Source of the DNA: Dictyobacter aurantiacus
Lineage (GTDB): Bacteria > Chloroflexota > Ktedonobacteria > Ktedonobacterales > Ktedonobacteraceae
Direction: 5' to 3'
DNA length: 64,000 nucleotides
Assembly (NCBI RefSeq): GCF_003967515.1
Contig: NZ_BIFQ01000001.1
Coordinates: forward strand, 4,650,001 to 4,714,000
This document shows positions 7,840 through 16,224 of this stretch, in pieces. The notes under the pieces were generated by a model. That model was not told the origin of the DNA and searched no databases. It saw only the letters and a list, made by a program, of their open reading frames with translations. Position 1 is the first letter of the stretch. Each line of letters opens with the position of its first letter. The position numbers and the translations under genes are program-made.

Positions 7840-9594
7840 CTAATGTATCGTTTCTACCAGATCAAAGATGCCATTTTGCATCTCATACATACGCCAGTAG
7901 AGTCCCCTGGTTGCCAGCAGTTCCTGGTGCGTTCCCTGTTCGTGGATACGGCCATGGTCAAGCACCACGATCTGGTCCATGCGTTCCATTGAGATCAGGC
8001 GATGGGTAATCAATAGCGTTGTTTTATCCTCCATTAACGTATCTAGCGTATCGAGTAGTCCGCGTTCCGTTAATAGATCGAGATTCGCCGTCGCCTCATC
8101 GAGAATCAGAATGGGAGCGTTTTTAAGCAATGTGCGCGCGATGGCGATGCGCTGTTGCTCGCCGCCTGAGAGGCGTAGCCCCTGTTCCCCGATCCAGGTG
8201 TTCAGGCCATCTGGCAGTCGGGCGATCGTTTCTGAGAGCTGGGCCTGCTCTATCACCTGCTCCAACTCCTCTTCGCTGGCCTCTGGACGAGCCAGCAGCA
8301 GATTATGACGAATGGTCTCGTTGAAGAGATAGGTGTCCTGAGTCATCACGCCTGTCTGACTACGCAGATCGGCTAGCGAGCAGGCGCGAACATCCTGTCC
8401 ATTGAGCCTGAGGACGCCGCTGGTCGGGTCCCAGAAACGTAAGATGAGCTTGACCAGCGTGCTTTTGCCCGACCCGCTGGGTCCAACGATGGCGACACGA
8501 CTGCCTGGATGAATACGTAGATTGATATTGTGCAGAATCTCCTCACCTCCTGCTTGATAAGCAAACGAGACATCCTCGAACTCCAGGGCGTACGTGCTGG
8601 AGGCCGGGATCTGCGCTGGCTCCTGGCTATCAACAATGGCGGGCGGCGTATCAACGATCTGAAACAGTTTTTCACCGGCTGCTAGAGAATGTCCCAGGAA
8701 CTGAAAGGCTTGCCCTAAGGGTTGGATCGCTTCGAAGCTGGCCAGCAAGAAAAATACCAGGAAGGCCAGATAAACGCCATTGATGGCGTTTTCCAGAATG
8801 GGGGGAGTCGCCAGGATGAGCACCGTCAATACCGCCATATTCATCAGCAGGTCCAGCAAGGCCTGTTGCATACCATTAATTACTGCCATGCGCCGTTGGA
8901 TCATGGCCAGAGTATGATTCAGACCGGTGATGAGCTGTTGATGGGAGACAGCGCGTCCGAAGGCGAGCAGATCTTGCATGCCCTGGATGCCATCGATGAT
9001 CTGTATATGTAGATCTGCGCGTGCCTGGAGCTGTTGCTTGCCCAACTGTTTTGACAGCAGTCCGGCCAGCAGCGGCACTCCCAGCCCGGCCAGCAGAAGG
9101 AAGAGCAGCGCGGTCCAGGCCAGGGTGATCTGAAACAGCGAGAAGACCCAGAATGTGAGCAGCGTTACCAGGATCGCGACGACAAGTGGTTCGATGATCC
9201 GTAAATAGAGGTTCTGTAGCTCTTCAATATCATTGACGAGATGCGAGAGCATCTCTCCACTGCGATAGGCCTGTATCTGCGCGGGAGCCAGCGGCTCAAT
9301 ACGCTGGTAGAACCATACGCGCAGGCGACCCAGCAGTTGAAGCGTCACGTTGTGGGAAACAATGCGATCCAGGTAGCGCGCGCCCGCGCGTCCAATTCCT
9401 GTGAAACGGACAACATAGATCGGGATCGTGAGAAAGGCGATGAGGGGAACAATCGCCGCGGCCGATATGAGATAGCCCGACATTGCCAGCAGACCGATAT
9501 TGCAGAGCGCCGTTAGAAATCCCAGTCCGATGGCGAGCAAGACCTGTTTGCGAAACGGTTTGAGATATGAAAGCAGGCGCAGAAGTAGCCTCAT
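7840..9594 (-). CDS. cydC: Heterodimeric ABC exporter subunit CydC
   Basis: Half of the CydDC transporter, which exports reduced thiols and is needed for haem insertion into cytochrome bd. It has 584 residues: a six-helix membrane domain (about 10-310) and a nucleotide-binding domain with Walker A GPSGSGKST, signature LSGGEQQR and Walker B LILDEATANLD. The N-terminus (GLLAMSGYLISAAA, RYLDRIVSHN) matches CydC rather than CydD. It overlaps cydD by four bases (ATGA) and precedes cydA by 85 bp. Confidence 0.92.
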   Translation of the reverse strand: MRLLLRLLSYLKPFRKQVLLAIGLGFLTALCNIGLLAMSGYLISAAAIVPLIAFLTIPIYVVRFTGIGRAGARYLDRIVSHNVTLQLLGRLRVWFYQRIEPLAPAQIQAYRSGEMLSHLVNDIEELQNLYLRIIEPLVVAILVTLLTFWVFSLFQITLAWTALLFLLLAGLGVPLLAGLLSKQLGKQQLQARADLHIQIIDGIQGMQDLLAFGRAVSHQQLITGLNHTLAMIQRRMAVINGMQQALLDLLMNMAVLTVLILATPPILENAINGVYLAFLVFFLLASFEAIQPLGQAFQFLGHSLAAGEKLFQIVDTPPAIVDSQEPAQIPASSTYALEFEDVSFAYQAGGEEILHNINLRIHPGSRVAIVGPSGSGKSTLVKLILRFWDPTSGVLRLNGQDVRACSLADLRSQTGVMTQDTYLFNETIRHNLLLARPEASEEELEQVIEQAQLSETIARLPDGLNTWIGEQGLRLSGGEQQRIAIARTLLKNAPILILDEATANLDLLTERGLLDTLDTLMEDKTTLLITHRLISMERMDQIVVLDHGRIHEQGTHQELLATRGLYWRMYEMQNGIFDLVETIH

Positions 9595-11336
9595 GCGTAG
9601 ATCTCCTTTGTTTCGTTCCCCTGTACGAGCCTGGCATATTGTCCGTTACGCGCCAGGAGTTGCTGCGGGGTACCACATTCAACAAGGTCTCCGTGCGCGA
9701 GGACCGCGATCTGTTTTGCCTGTTTGATGGTATTATAGCGATGGGCGATGACCAGAACTGTCCGCTGCTGCATCAGGCGCGTGATCGCCTGTTGAATCAG
9801 TACCTCACTAAGGGGGTCCAGGCTCGATGTTGGTTCATCAAGGATGAGCAGAGGCGCATCCTTGAGAAAGGCTCGCGCGATGGCCAGACGCTGTATCTGT
9901 CCCGCGCTCAGGCGGCTTCCACGTTCTCCCACAATTGTGTTATAGCCATCCGCTAGCTGATCAATGAATTCGCTGGCGCCAGCCTGCTCAGCGGCATGAA
10001 TCACCTCCTGCGCGCTGGCCGATGGGCATCCCAGGCGAATATTGTCCATGATGGTTGTATTGAAGAGGTAGGGACGCTGCGGTACCAGGGCCACGTATTC
10101 ACGCCACATGTCAACAGGCAGCTCGCTAATTGGTATCCCATTGACCGCGATGCAGCCGCTATCACTATCCATAAAGCGCAGCAACAGATGCACGAGCGTG
10201 CTCTTGCCTGAACCACTGCTACCGATCAGTGCTGTACAGGTATTGGCTTCCATGCGCAGTGTCACGCCATGCAGCGCTGGTCTTGAACTCTGGGGATAGG
10301 TGTACGAGATATTGGTCAGCTCAAGCGTCAATTGTTCACGCGGTTTATCCTGACGTTCTGTAATAGTAGGCGTTGTTTCGGCTGTTGGGACTGGCGTGTG
10401 CAAGAGTTCGCTGATGCGCTGGGCCGCCGCCTTGCCTTCGATCGCCGCGTGGCGGTGTGCGCCCAGATCACGCAAAGGACGGTAGAATTCGGGAACCAGC
10501 AGTAAGATCAGGAAGGCAGCGGCGAACGGGATGCTATGGTTCAGCAGGCGAATGCCAAGCGCGACCGCGATCAATGCGATGGCCAGCGCCGTCATAAATT
10601 CGAGCACCAGGCCAGAGATAAAAGCGATACGCAACACCTGCATGGTTGTATGCTGGAACCGCTGGCTGACTCTGGAGATGCGTTTGTTTTCCCCCTCATT
10701 GCGCCCAAAGATCTTCAGCGTGGGGAGCCCCTGGATCGAGTCCAGGAAGTGCGCGCTCATATGGGTCAGGGCTCGCCACTGTTTTTGCGTGCGTTTTTCT
10801 GTATATGTCCCGATCATGTACATCATGAGCACAATAATGGGAGCTGTTACCAGCAGGAGCACCGCACTGATCCAATCGATGGGCAGGAGATAGATGAAGA
10901 TCAGCAAGGGGATGCAGACGCTGAGCACCGTTTGCGGTAAGTACTGACTGATATATGCATCTAGCCGTTCGATCCCATCACTCAGTGTTGCCAGCAGCTC
11001 TCCCGTACGCGCATTCGAGCGCAGCGTCGGTCCCAGCGCCATCAGATGCGCGAAGAGATGGTCCCGCAAAGCCGCTTTGGCCCGTAGCGCGCTTTCCTGC
11101 GCGCTCACTTCACGCAGCCAGGTCAACGCTGATCGTACAACGAGCATGACGAGCAGGAGGACCAGCGGAAATATCTGCTGAGACAGCCCTTGCCTTTTCA
11201 TAAAGACCGCGTTTACGATGGCGCTGAGCAGAGAGAGTTGCACCATCATAACAATACCCCAGGCCAGACCAAGCACCACCGTCAAAATAAGGAATATCCG
11301 GCTACTTTTGCTATAGCGAAGAAGTTCTCTATTCAT
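9591..11336 (-). CDS. cydD: Heterodimeric ABC exporter subunit CydD
   Basis: Partner of CydC. It has 581 residues: a membrane domain (about 15-300) with the CydD-type HFLDSIQGLPTLKIFGR and VPEFYRPLRDLG segments, and a nucleotide-binding domain with Walker A GSSGSGKST, signature LSAGQIQR and Walker B LILDEPTSSLD. First gene of cydDCAB; AAGGA lies 5 nt before the ATG. Upstream (11337-11400) are AT-rich TATAAA-like boxes, but no clear -35 and no oxygen-regulator site was recognised. Confidence 0.92.
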   Translation of the reverse strand: MNRELLRYSKSSRIFLILTVVLGLAWGIVMMVQLSLLSAIVNAVFMKRQGLSQQIFPLVLLLVMLVVRSALTWLREVSAQESALRAKAALRDHLFAHLMALGPTLRSNARTGELLATLSDGIERLDAYISQYLPQTVLSVCIPLLIFIYLLPIDWISAVLLLVTAPIIVLMMYMIGTYTEKRTQKQWRALTHMSAHFLDSIQGLPTLKIFGRNEGENKRISRVSQRFQHTTMQVLRIAFISGLVLEFMTALAIALIAVALGIRLLNHSIPFAAAFLILLLVPEFYRPLRDLGAHRHAAIEGKAAAQRISELLHTPVPTAETTPTITERQDKPREQLTLELTNISYTYPQSSRPALHGVTLRMEANTCTALIGSSGSGKSTLVHLLLRFMDSDSGCIAVNGIPISELPVDMWREYVALVPQRPYLFNTTIMDNIRLGCPSASAQEVIHAAEQAGASEFIDQLADGYNTIVGERGSRLSAGQIQRLAIARAFLKDAPLLILDEPTSSLDPLSEVLIQQAITRLMQQRTVLVIAHRYNTIKQAKQIAVLAHGDLVECGTPQQLLARNGQYARLVQGNETKEIYA

Positions 11337-11402
11337 ATATCCTTACTGTTAATTGTGCACGTATTTTATAAGCACATGTTCACTATCCTGTTATAAATCG
11401 TG

Positions 11403-11870
11403 TTTGACTTCCATCATGTTGGTGTCCCGTGCGCGCCCCCGCACGCGCGTCCGCTACGCGGCCGCATTGTTTTTGTGTGTTGGTGCAGCAGGGGCGCGAA
11501 AGCGCCCCTGCTGCACCAACACACCATGGACCTGTGAGCACCAGCGGTGCGAAAGCTCAGGCAGCCTGCAGGCGATGATCGTGAGAATCATAGACCGTGT
11601 CTGACTCCCGTCGCCCTGTGGCCGGCCTGAGTTTTCGCACCTACGGTGCTCACAAGTCCGTTTTGAGTTGGTGTAGCAGGGGCGCTTTCGCGCCCCTGCT
11701 ACACCAACTCACGATGAACTGTCGTCCCCTCTGGTGCTCAGGAACCAGTTTTGAGTTGGTGCATCGGGTGCGCATTCGCGCACCCGATGCACCAACTCAA
11801 AACCAATGCGGCTGCGCAGCGGACGCGCGTGCGGGGGCGCGCACGGGACACCAACATGACGGAAGTCAGA
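11403..11870. repeat. 468-bp repeat island with 67-bp inverted ends
   Basis: The ends 11403-11469 and 11804-11870 are inverted copies of each other (67 bp, about four mismatches). Between them are three long hairpins: 11477-11522 (loop GAAA), 11665-11710 and 11749-11802. Their stems differ in sequence. The ends contain the CGCGTCCGC-GCGGCCGC box and a GTCTGACTTCC motif seen at other repeats. No transposase gene is inside. The remaining DNA up to 12110 holds nothing recognisable. Confidence 0.85.
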
Positions 11871-12111
11871 CACGCTCACAAAGAGTTGATGTACAGCTTC
11901 ATGAATATATCAGGGAGTATCTTATCCCTATAAAGAGACAAAACACTCCCTGACAGCCAGTGTGATATGGATGTTTTAGCTCCTCTCAGACCAGGTGAAT
12001 GAGCCGAATATCAGACTCTATTGTATAGTGTAGTCCTATCATTAACTTATATGTTACACGTAAGCGAATACTGCATGGTTACATATTTATGGCTTCGACA
12101 AGAGAGGATGC

Positions 12112-12133
12112 GGTAAAATTTCCATGATATAAT
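12112..12133 (+). promoter_or_regulatory. Extended -10 promoter with GGTAAAA half-site
   Basis: TGATATAAT (12125-12133) is an extended -10 (TGn-TATAAT) 45 bp before the thiolase gene. The operator half-site GGTAAAA lies just upstream (12112-12118), without a matching left half. This may link the thiolase operon weakly to the TetR circuit. Confidence 0.45.
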
Positions 12134-12177
12134 AAAAGCCGAAGAAAAACCCACAACGATGCGGGAAGGAGCAGTCT

Positions 12178-13383
12178 ATGTTGCAGGAGGCCGTTATTCT
12201 TTCGGCTGTACGTACCCCGATTGGACGTTATAATGGGGTCCTCAAAGATGTGCGCCCCGATGATCTCGGGGCCCTTGTCATTCGTGAAGCGATCGCACGC
12301 GCCAGTATTTCGCCTGAGGAGATTGAGGATGTGGTGATGGGATGCGCTAACCAGGCCGGTGAAGATAATCGCAACGTCGCCCGTATGTCTCTCTTGCTGG
12401 CTGGTCTGCCGGTGACAGTGGCGGGCCAGACCGTCAATCGGCTGTGCGGCTCTGGTCTGCAGGCGGTCAACGATGCCTCCCAGGCCATCTGGAGCGAGCA
12501 GGGCGAGCTGTTTGTGGCCGGTGGCGTCGAGAGCATGAGCCGCGCCCCCTTTGTGATGGGGAAGGCTGAGACCGCCTTCCCGCGCGGCAACCTGACCATG
12601 TACGATACGACCATCGGCTGGCGCTTCACCAATCCTCGCCTGGCCGAGATGCATTATCCCTATAGCATGGGTGAAACGGCCGAAAACGTGGCCAGCAAGT
12701 ATCATATCGAGCGCGCCGAGCAGGACGAGTTCGCGCTGCGCAGTCAGCAGCGCGCAGTTGCCGCCATGAATGAGGGCCGCTTCGCCGATGAACTGGTCAA
12801 TGTGGTGGTACCACAGAAGAAGGGCGAGCCCATCACCGTATCCCGCGATGAGCATCCACGGGCCGATACCTCGTTGGCCGCGCTCAGCAAGCTCAAGCCA
12901 GCCTTCAAAAAGGATGGTGGCACGGTGACCGCCGGCAACTCCGCCGGCATCAACGATGGCGCCGCCGCCCTGGTGCTCTCCTCCCAGAACTACGCCCGGG
13001 CGCACGGACTCCAGCCGTTGGCCCGCATCGTTACCACGGCCGTCGCCGGTGTCGATCCCGCCTACATGGGCCTGGGACCCATCCCGGCCGCGCGCAAAGC
13101 CCTCAAGCGAGCCGGACTGCGCATAGATGATATGGATCTCATTGAACTGAACGAGGCGTTTGCTGCGCAGTCTTTACAATGTATGCGTGAGCTAGAAATT
13201 CCAGTTGACAGACTCAATGTGAATGGGGGCGCCATTGCCCTGGGACATCCCCTGGGCGCTTCCGGGGCGCGCATCCTGACCACCCTGCTGCACGAATTGC
13301 GCCGCCGCCAGGGCCGCTATGGCCTGGCCTGCATGTGTATCGGCGTCGGCCAGGGCATCGCCACCATCATTGAACGTTTGTAA
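12178..13383 (+). CDS. Thiolase (acetyl-CoA C-acyltransferase, PaaJ/FadA type)
   Basis: 401-residue type II thiolase cleaving or forming 3-oxoacyl-CoA. The catalytic triad is visible: Cys90 (NRLCGSGLQ), His357 (GHPLGASGAR) and Cys387 (CMCIGVGQG). The ATG follows GGAAGGAGC. It forms a two-gene unit with the PaaG-like isomerase 51 bp downstream. With paaABCD nearby, a role like PaaJ (3-oxoadipyl-CoA/3-oxo-5,6-dehydrosuberyl-CoA thiolase) is likely. A general fatty-acid or acetoacetyl-CoA thiolase cannot be excluded from sequence alone. Confidence 0.9.
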   Translation: MLQEAVILSAVRTPIGRYNGVLKDVRPDDLGALVIREAIARASISPEEIEDVVMGCANQAGEDNRNVARMSLLLAGLPVTVAGQTVNRLCGSGLQAVNDASQAIWSEQGELFVAGGVESMSRAPFVMGKAETAFPRGNLTMYDTTIGWRFTNPRLAEMHYPYSMGETAENVASKYHIERAEQDEFALRSQQRAVAAMNEGRFADELVNVVVPQKKGEPITVSRDEHPRADTSLAALSKLKPAFKKDGGTVTAGNSAGINDGAAALVLSSQNYARAHGLQPLARIVTTAVAGVDPAYMGLGPIPAARKALKRAGLRIDDMDLIELNEAFAAQSLQCMRELEIPVDRLNVNGGAIALGHPLGASGARILTTLLHELRRRQGRYGLACMCIGVGQGIATIIERL

Positions 13384-13434
13384 TCGCACCTGCCATGGTG
13401 CGCTGGAGATATGTAATCCTGGAGGAGGTTGTAC

Positions 13435-14199
13435 ATGGTTATCACGCAACATCAGGAAGCGGGTCTGCTGACCCTGACCTTGAATCGTCCCGATGCGCTC
13501 AACGCCATCACCACTGAGCTACTGGTCGAACTGGGACACGCCCTTGAGAAGGCGCAGGACCCGGCTGTACGCACCGTTTTACTGACCGGCGCCGGCCGTG
13601 CCTTTTCCGTGGGACAGGATCTCAAAGAGGTCCAGGTGCGACAGGAATCCTTTAAAGATCATCTGCGCCACTATAATCGCGTCATCAAGTTGCTGCAGCA
13701 GCTGGAAAAGCCGGTGCTGGCCGCTATCAATGGCGCGGCCGCTGGTGCTGGTTTCTCGCTGACCCTGGCCTGCGATCTGCGCCTGGCCTCGGAGGGCTCC
13801 TTTGTGACGCCCGCCTTCAGTCGCATCGGGTTGGTGCCAGACAGCGGCATGAGCTATTTTTTGCCGCGCATCGTTGGCTGGAGCAAGGCCTTCGACATGC
13901 TGACCTTCTCCCCACGCATCACCGCCGAAGAGGCGTTCGAGATGGGTATCGTTGACCGCATCTTCCCCGCCGACACCTTCCAGGAGCAGGTGCGCGCCTT
14001 CGCCATGGAACTGGCCCAGGGACCCACCCTGGCTATTGGCCTGACCAAGCAGCTCCTGCGCCGCAGCGGCAGCTCCTCTCTGGACGAGATGCTCGACCTC
14101 GAAGCCCAGATGCAGGACCGCGCCGGCCAGAGCCAGGACCACCAGGAAGGACTCAAGGCGTTTATGGAAAAGCGTGGGGCCCGCTTCTCCGGATTCTAG
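13435..14199 (+). CDS. paaG: Enoyl-CoA hydratase/isomerase, PaaG-like
   Basis: Crotonase-fold enzyme of 254 residues. It has the oxyanion-hole segments AFSVGQDL (56-63) and INGAAAGAG (98-106), and Asp136 (GLVPDSG) at the position of the catalytic Asp of E. coli PaaG. The C-terminus (GQSQDHQEGLKAFMEKR) also follows PaaG. PaaG isomerises the ring epoxide to the oxepin-CoA. The start at 13435 follows GGAGGAGG; a TTG six bases earlier is less likely. It ends just before a long bidirectional terminator. Confidence 0.82.
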   Translation: MVITQHQEAGLLTLTLNRPDALNAITTELLVELGHALEKAQDPAVRTVLLTGAGRAFSVGQDLKEVQVRQESFKDHLRHYNRVIKLLQQLEKPVLAAINGAAAGAGFSLTLACDLRLASEGSFVTPAFSRIGLVPDSGMSYFLPRIVGWSKAFDMLTFSPRITAEEAFEMGIVDRIFPADTFQEQVRAFAMELAQGPTLAIGLTKQLLRRSGSSSLDEMLDLEAQMQDRAGQSQDHQEGLKAFMEKRGARFSGF

Positions 14200-14248
14200 G
14201 CTAGCGCCCCGCACGCGCGTCCGCTATGCAACCACGTTAGATAGACAA

Positions 14249-14323
14249 GCAGGCAGCGATATAAAAAAAGATGGGGCATGCACCACGGGTGCATGCCCCA
14301 TCTTTTTTTATATCGCTGCCTGC
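14249..14323. terminator. Bidirectional terminator palindrome, 36-bp arms
   Basis: Perfect inverted repeat 14249-14284 / 14288-14323 around ACG, containing A7 and T7 runs. It lies between the convergent isomerase and ABC-exporter genes. The last codons and stop of the ABC gene (14308 onwards) lie inside the right arm. Confidence 0.85.
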
Positions 14324-16224
14324 GATTCTCTTGCCTCGATCGCGCTATCTATGGTGCCGCCGGTGGTGAACTGGCTGTTGTACAGGTCGGCGTAGAAGCC
14401 GTTTCTGGCCAGCAGTTCTTCGTGCGTGCCCTGTTCGATGATGCTGCCGTGATTCATGACCAGGATCAGGTCGGCATCGCGAATAGTTGAGAGCCGGTGG
14501 GCGATCACGAAGCTGGTGCGGCCCTGCATCAGTTCGCTCATGGCTTTCTGAATGTAGATCTCGGTTCTGGTATCGACGCTACTGGTGGCCTCGTCCAGGA
14601 TCAGGATGGACGGATTGGCCAGGATGGCGCGGGCAATGGTCAGCAGCTGCTTCTGGCCCTGCGAGATGTTGGTGGCTTCCTCGTTCAGAACTGTATCATA
14701 GCTGTCGGGGAGCGTGCGGATAAAGTGGTCCGCGTGCGCCGCCTTCGCTGCCTGAATGATCTCCTGTTCCGTGGCCCCCTCACGGCCATAGCCGATATTA
14801 TCGCGGATCGTGCCGTTGAAGAGCCAGGTATCCTGCAGCACCATGCCGAACATGCTGCGCAGGTTGCCTCGCCTCAGCTCGGTGATATCGACGCCATCGA
14901 CCATGATCCGTCCACCGTTGAGCTCGTAGAAGCGCATCAGCAGATTGACCAGCGTGGTCTTGCCGGCGCCAGTTGGACCCACGATGGCGATCGTCTGACC
15001 AGGTTTGACATCGATGTTCATATCTTCCATCAAGGGTACGTCCGGCTTGTAGCCGAATTGCACATGATCGAAGGTTACCGCGCCCATCGGTTCGGCGATC
15101 ACTTTGGCTTCGACCGCTTCCGGTATCTGTTCCTGTTCATCCAGCAGTTCGAAGACGCGCTCGGCCGAAGCGATGGTCGATTGAATGATGTTGGCGATAT
15201 TGGCCAGCTGCGTGATCGGCATCGTGAACTGGCGTGAATACTGGATAAAGGCCTGGATATCACCGAGCTGGATCGCTCTTTGCGTGACCAGCACGCCGCC
15301 GATAACGGCAACAAACACATATCCCAGGTTGCCGATGAACATCATCAGCGGCATGATCGTACCGGAGATAAATTGTGCTCGCCATCCCGATTCATACAGC
15401 TTCTCATTTAGTTTATCGAATTCATCGATTGAGCGTCGCTCAAAGCCGAAGGCCTTCACGATCTTGTGGCCGGTATACATCTCTTCCACGTGTCCATTTA
15501 GCACGCCCAGCGCTCGCTGCTGTCCTACAAAATGCTTCTGCGAGCGTTTGGCTACGCCGATGGTAACGACCAGGCTGAGCGGAATCGTGATCAGCGTGAC
15601 CAGCGTGAGCAGTGGACTGATCGTCAGCATCATGACGATGACGCCGACAATGGTGACCACTGAGGTGATCAACTGCGTCAGGCTTTGCTGCAGCGTGCTA
15701 CTGATATTATCCATATCATTGACAGCTCGGCTCAGGATTTCTCCATGGGTGCGGGAGTCAAAGAATCGCAGCGGCAGGCGCGACAGCTTATCTTCAACCT
15801 GCTTGCGCAGATCATAGACCGTTCTCTGGGCCACGCTGGCCATAATATACTGCTGAATATAGTTGAAGACCGAACTGATGATATAGAGAATGGCCAATGT
15901 TATCAGGATATGCTTGATGGCGCCGAAATCGACACCCGCGCCCGGTACGCCCCGGTATTTGGCCAGCAGACCTTCAAACAGCTTGGTCGTTGCCTGACCC
16001 AGGATCTTCGGACTGACGATATTGAAGATCGTGCTGATGATCGCGGCGATAAAGACCGCTGTCAGCGCGACTTTGTGCGGCATCAGATAGCCAGTCAGGC
16101 GTTTGAGGGTTCCTTTAAAATCTTTGGCTTTCTCGACGGGCATCCCCATGCCCATGCCGGGGCGAGCACCGGGACCCATGCCCATGCCTCCCTGCGGTTG
16201 AGGCTGTCTGCGTGTCTCGCTCAT
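14308..16224 (-). CDS. Heterodimeric ABC exporter, subunit B
   Basis: 638-residue half-transporter: a Gly/Met/Pro-rich N-terminal extension (1-30), a six-helix membrane domain (about 45-340) and a nucleotide-binding domain with Walker A GPTGAGKT, signature altered to ISQGQ and Walker B LILDEATSSVD with an intact catalytic Glu. Together with the upstream subunit, whose Walker B ends in Asp, this fits an asymmetric TM287/288-like multidrug or lipid exporter. It overlaps the upstream gene by 4 bases and lies in a marR operon. The substrate is unknown. Confidence 0.9.
   Translation of the reverse strand: MSETRRQPQPQGGMGMGPGARPGMGMGMPVEKAKDFKGTLKRLTGYLMPHKVALTAVFIAAIISTIFNIVSPKILGQATTKLFEGLLAKYRGVPGAGVDFGAIKHILITLAILYIISSVFNYIQQYIMASVAQRTVYDLRKQVEDKLSRLPLRFFDSRTHGEILSRAVNDMDNISSTLQQSLTQLITSVVTIVGVIVMMLTISPLLTLVTLITIPLSLVVTIGVAKRSQKHFVGQQRALGVLNGHVEEMYTGHKIVKAFGFERRSIDEFDKLNEKLYESGWRAQFISGTIMPLMMFIGNLGYVFVAVIGGVLVTQRAIQLGDIQAFIQYSRQFTMPITQLANIANIIQSTIASAERVFELLDEQEQIPEAVEAKVIAEPMGAVTFDHVQFGYKPDVPLMEDMNIDVKPGQTIAIVGPTGAGKTTLVNLLMRFYELNGGRIMVDGVDITELRRGNLRSMFGMVLQDTWLFNGTIRDNIGYGREGATEQEIIQAAKAAHADHFIRTLPDSYDTVLNEEATNISQGQKQLLTIARAILANPSILILDEATSSVDTRTEIYIQKAMSELMQGRTSFVIAHRLSTIRDADLILVMNHGSIIEQGTHEELLARNGFYADLYNSQFTTGGTIDSAIEARESQAAI

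Noticed and set aside
11403..11870. Insertion sequence with transposase
   Set aside because: Despite the inverted ends no protein-coding frame longer than repeat noise exists inside.
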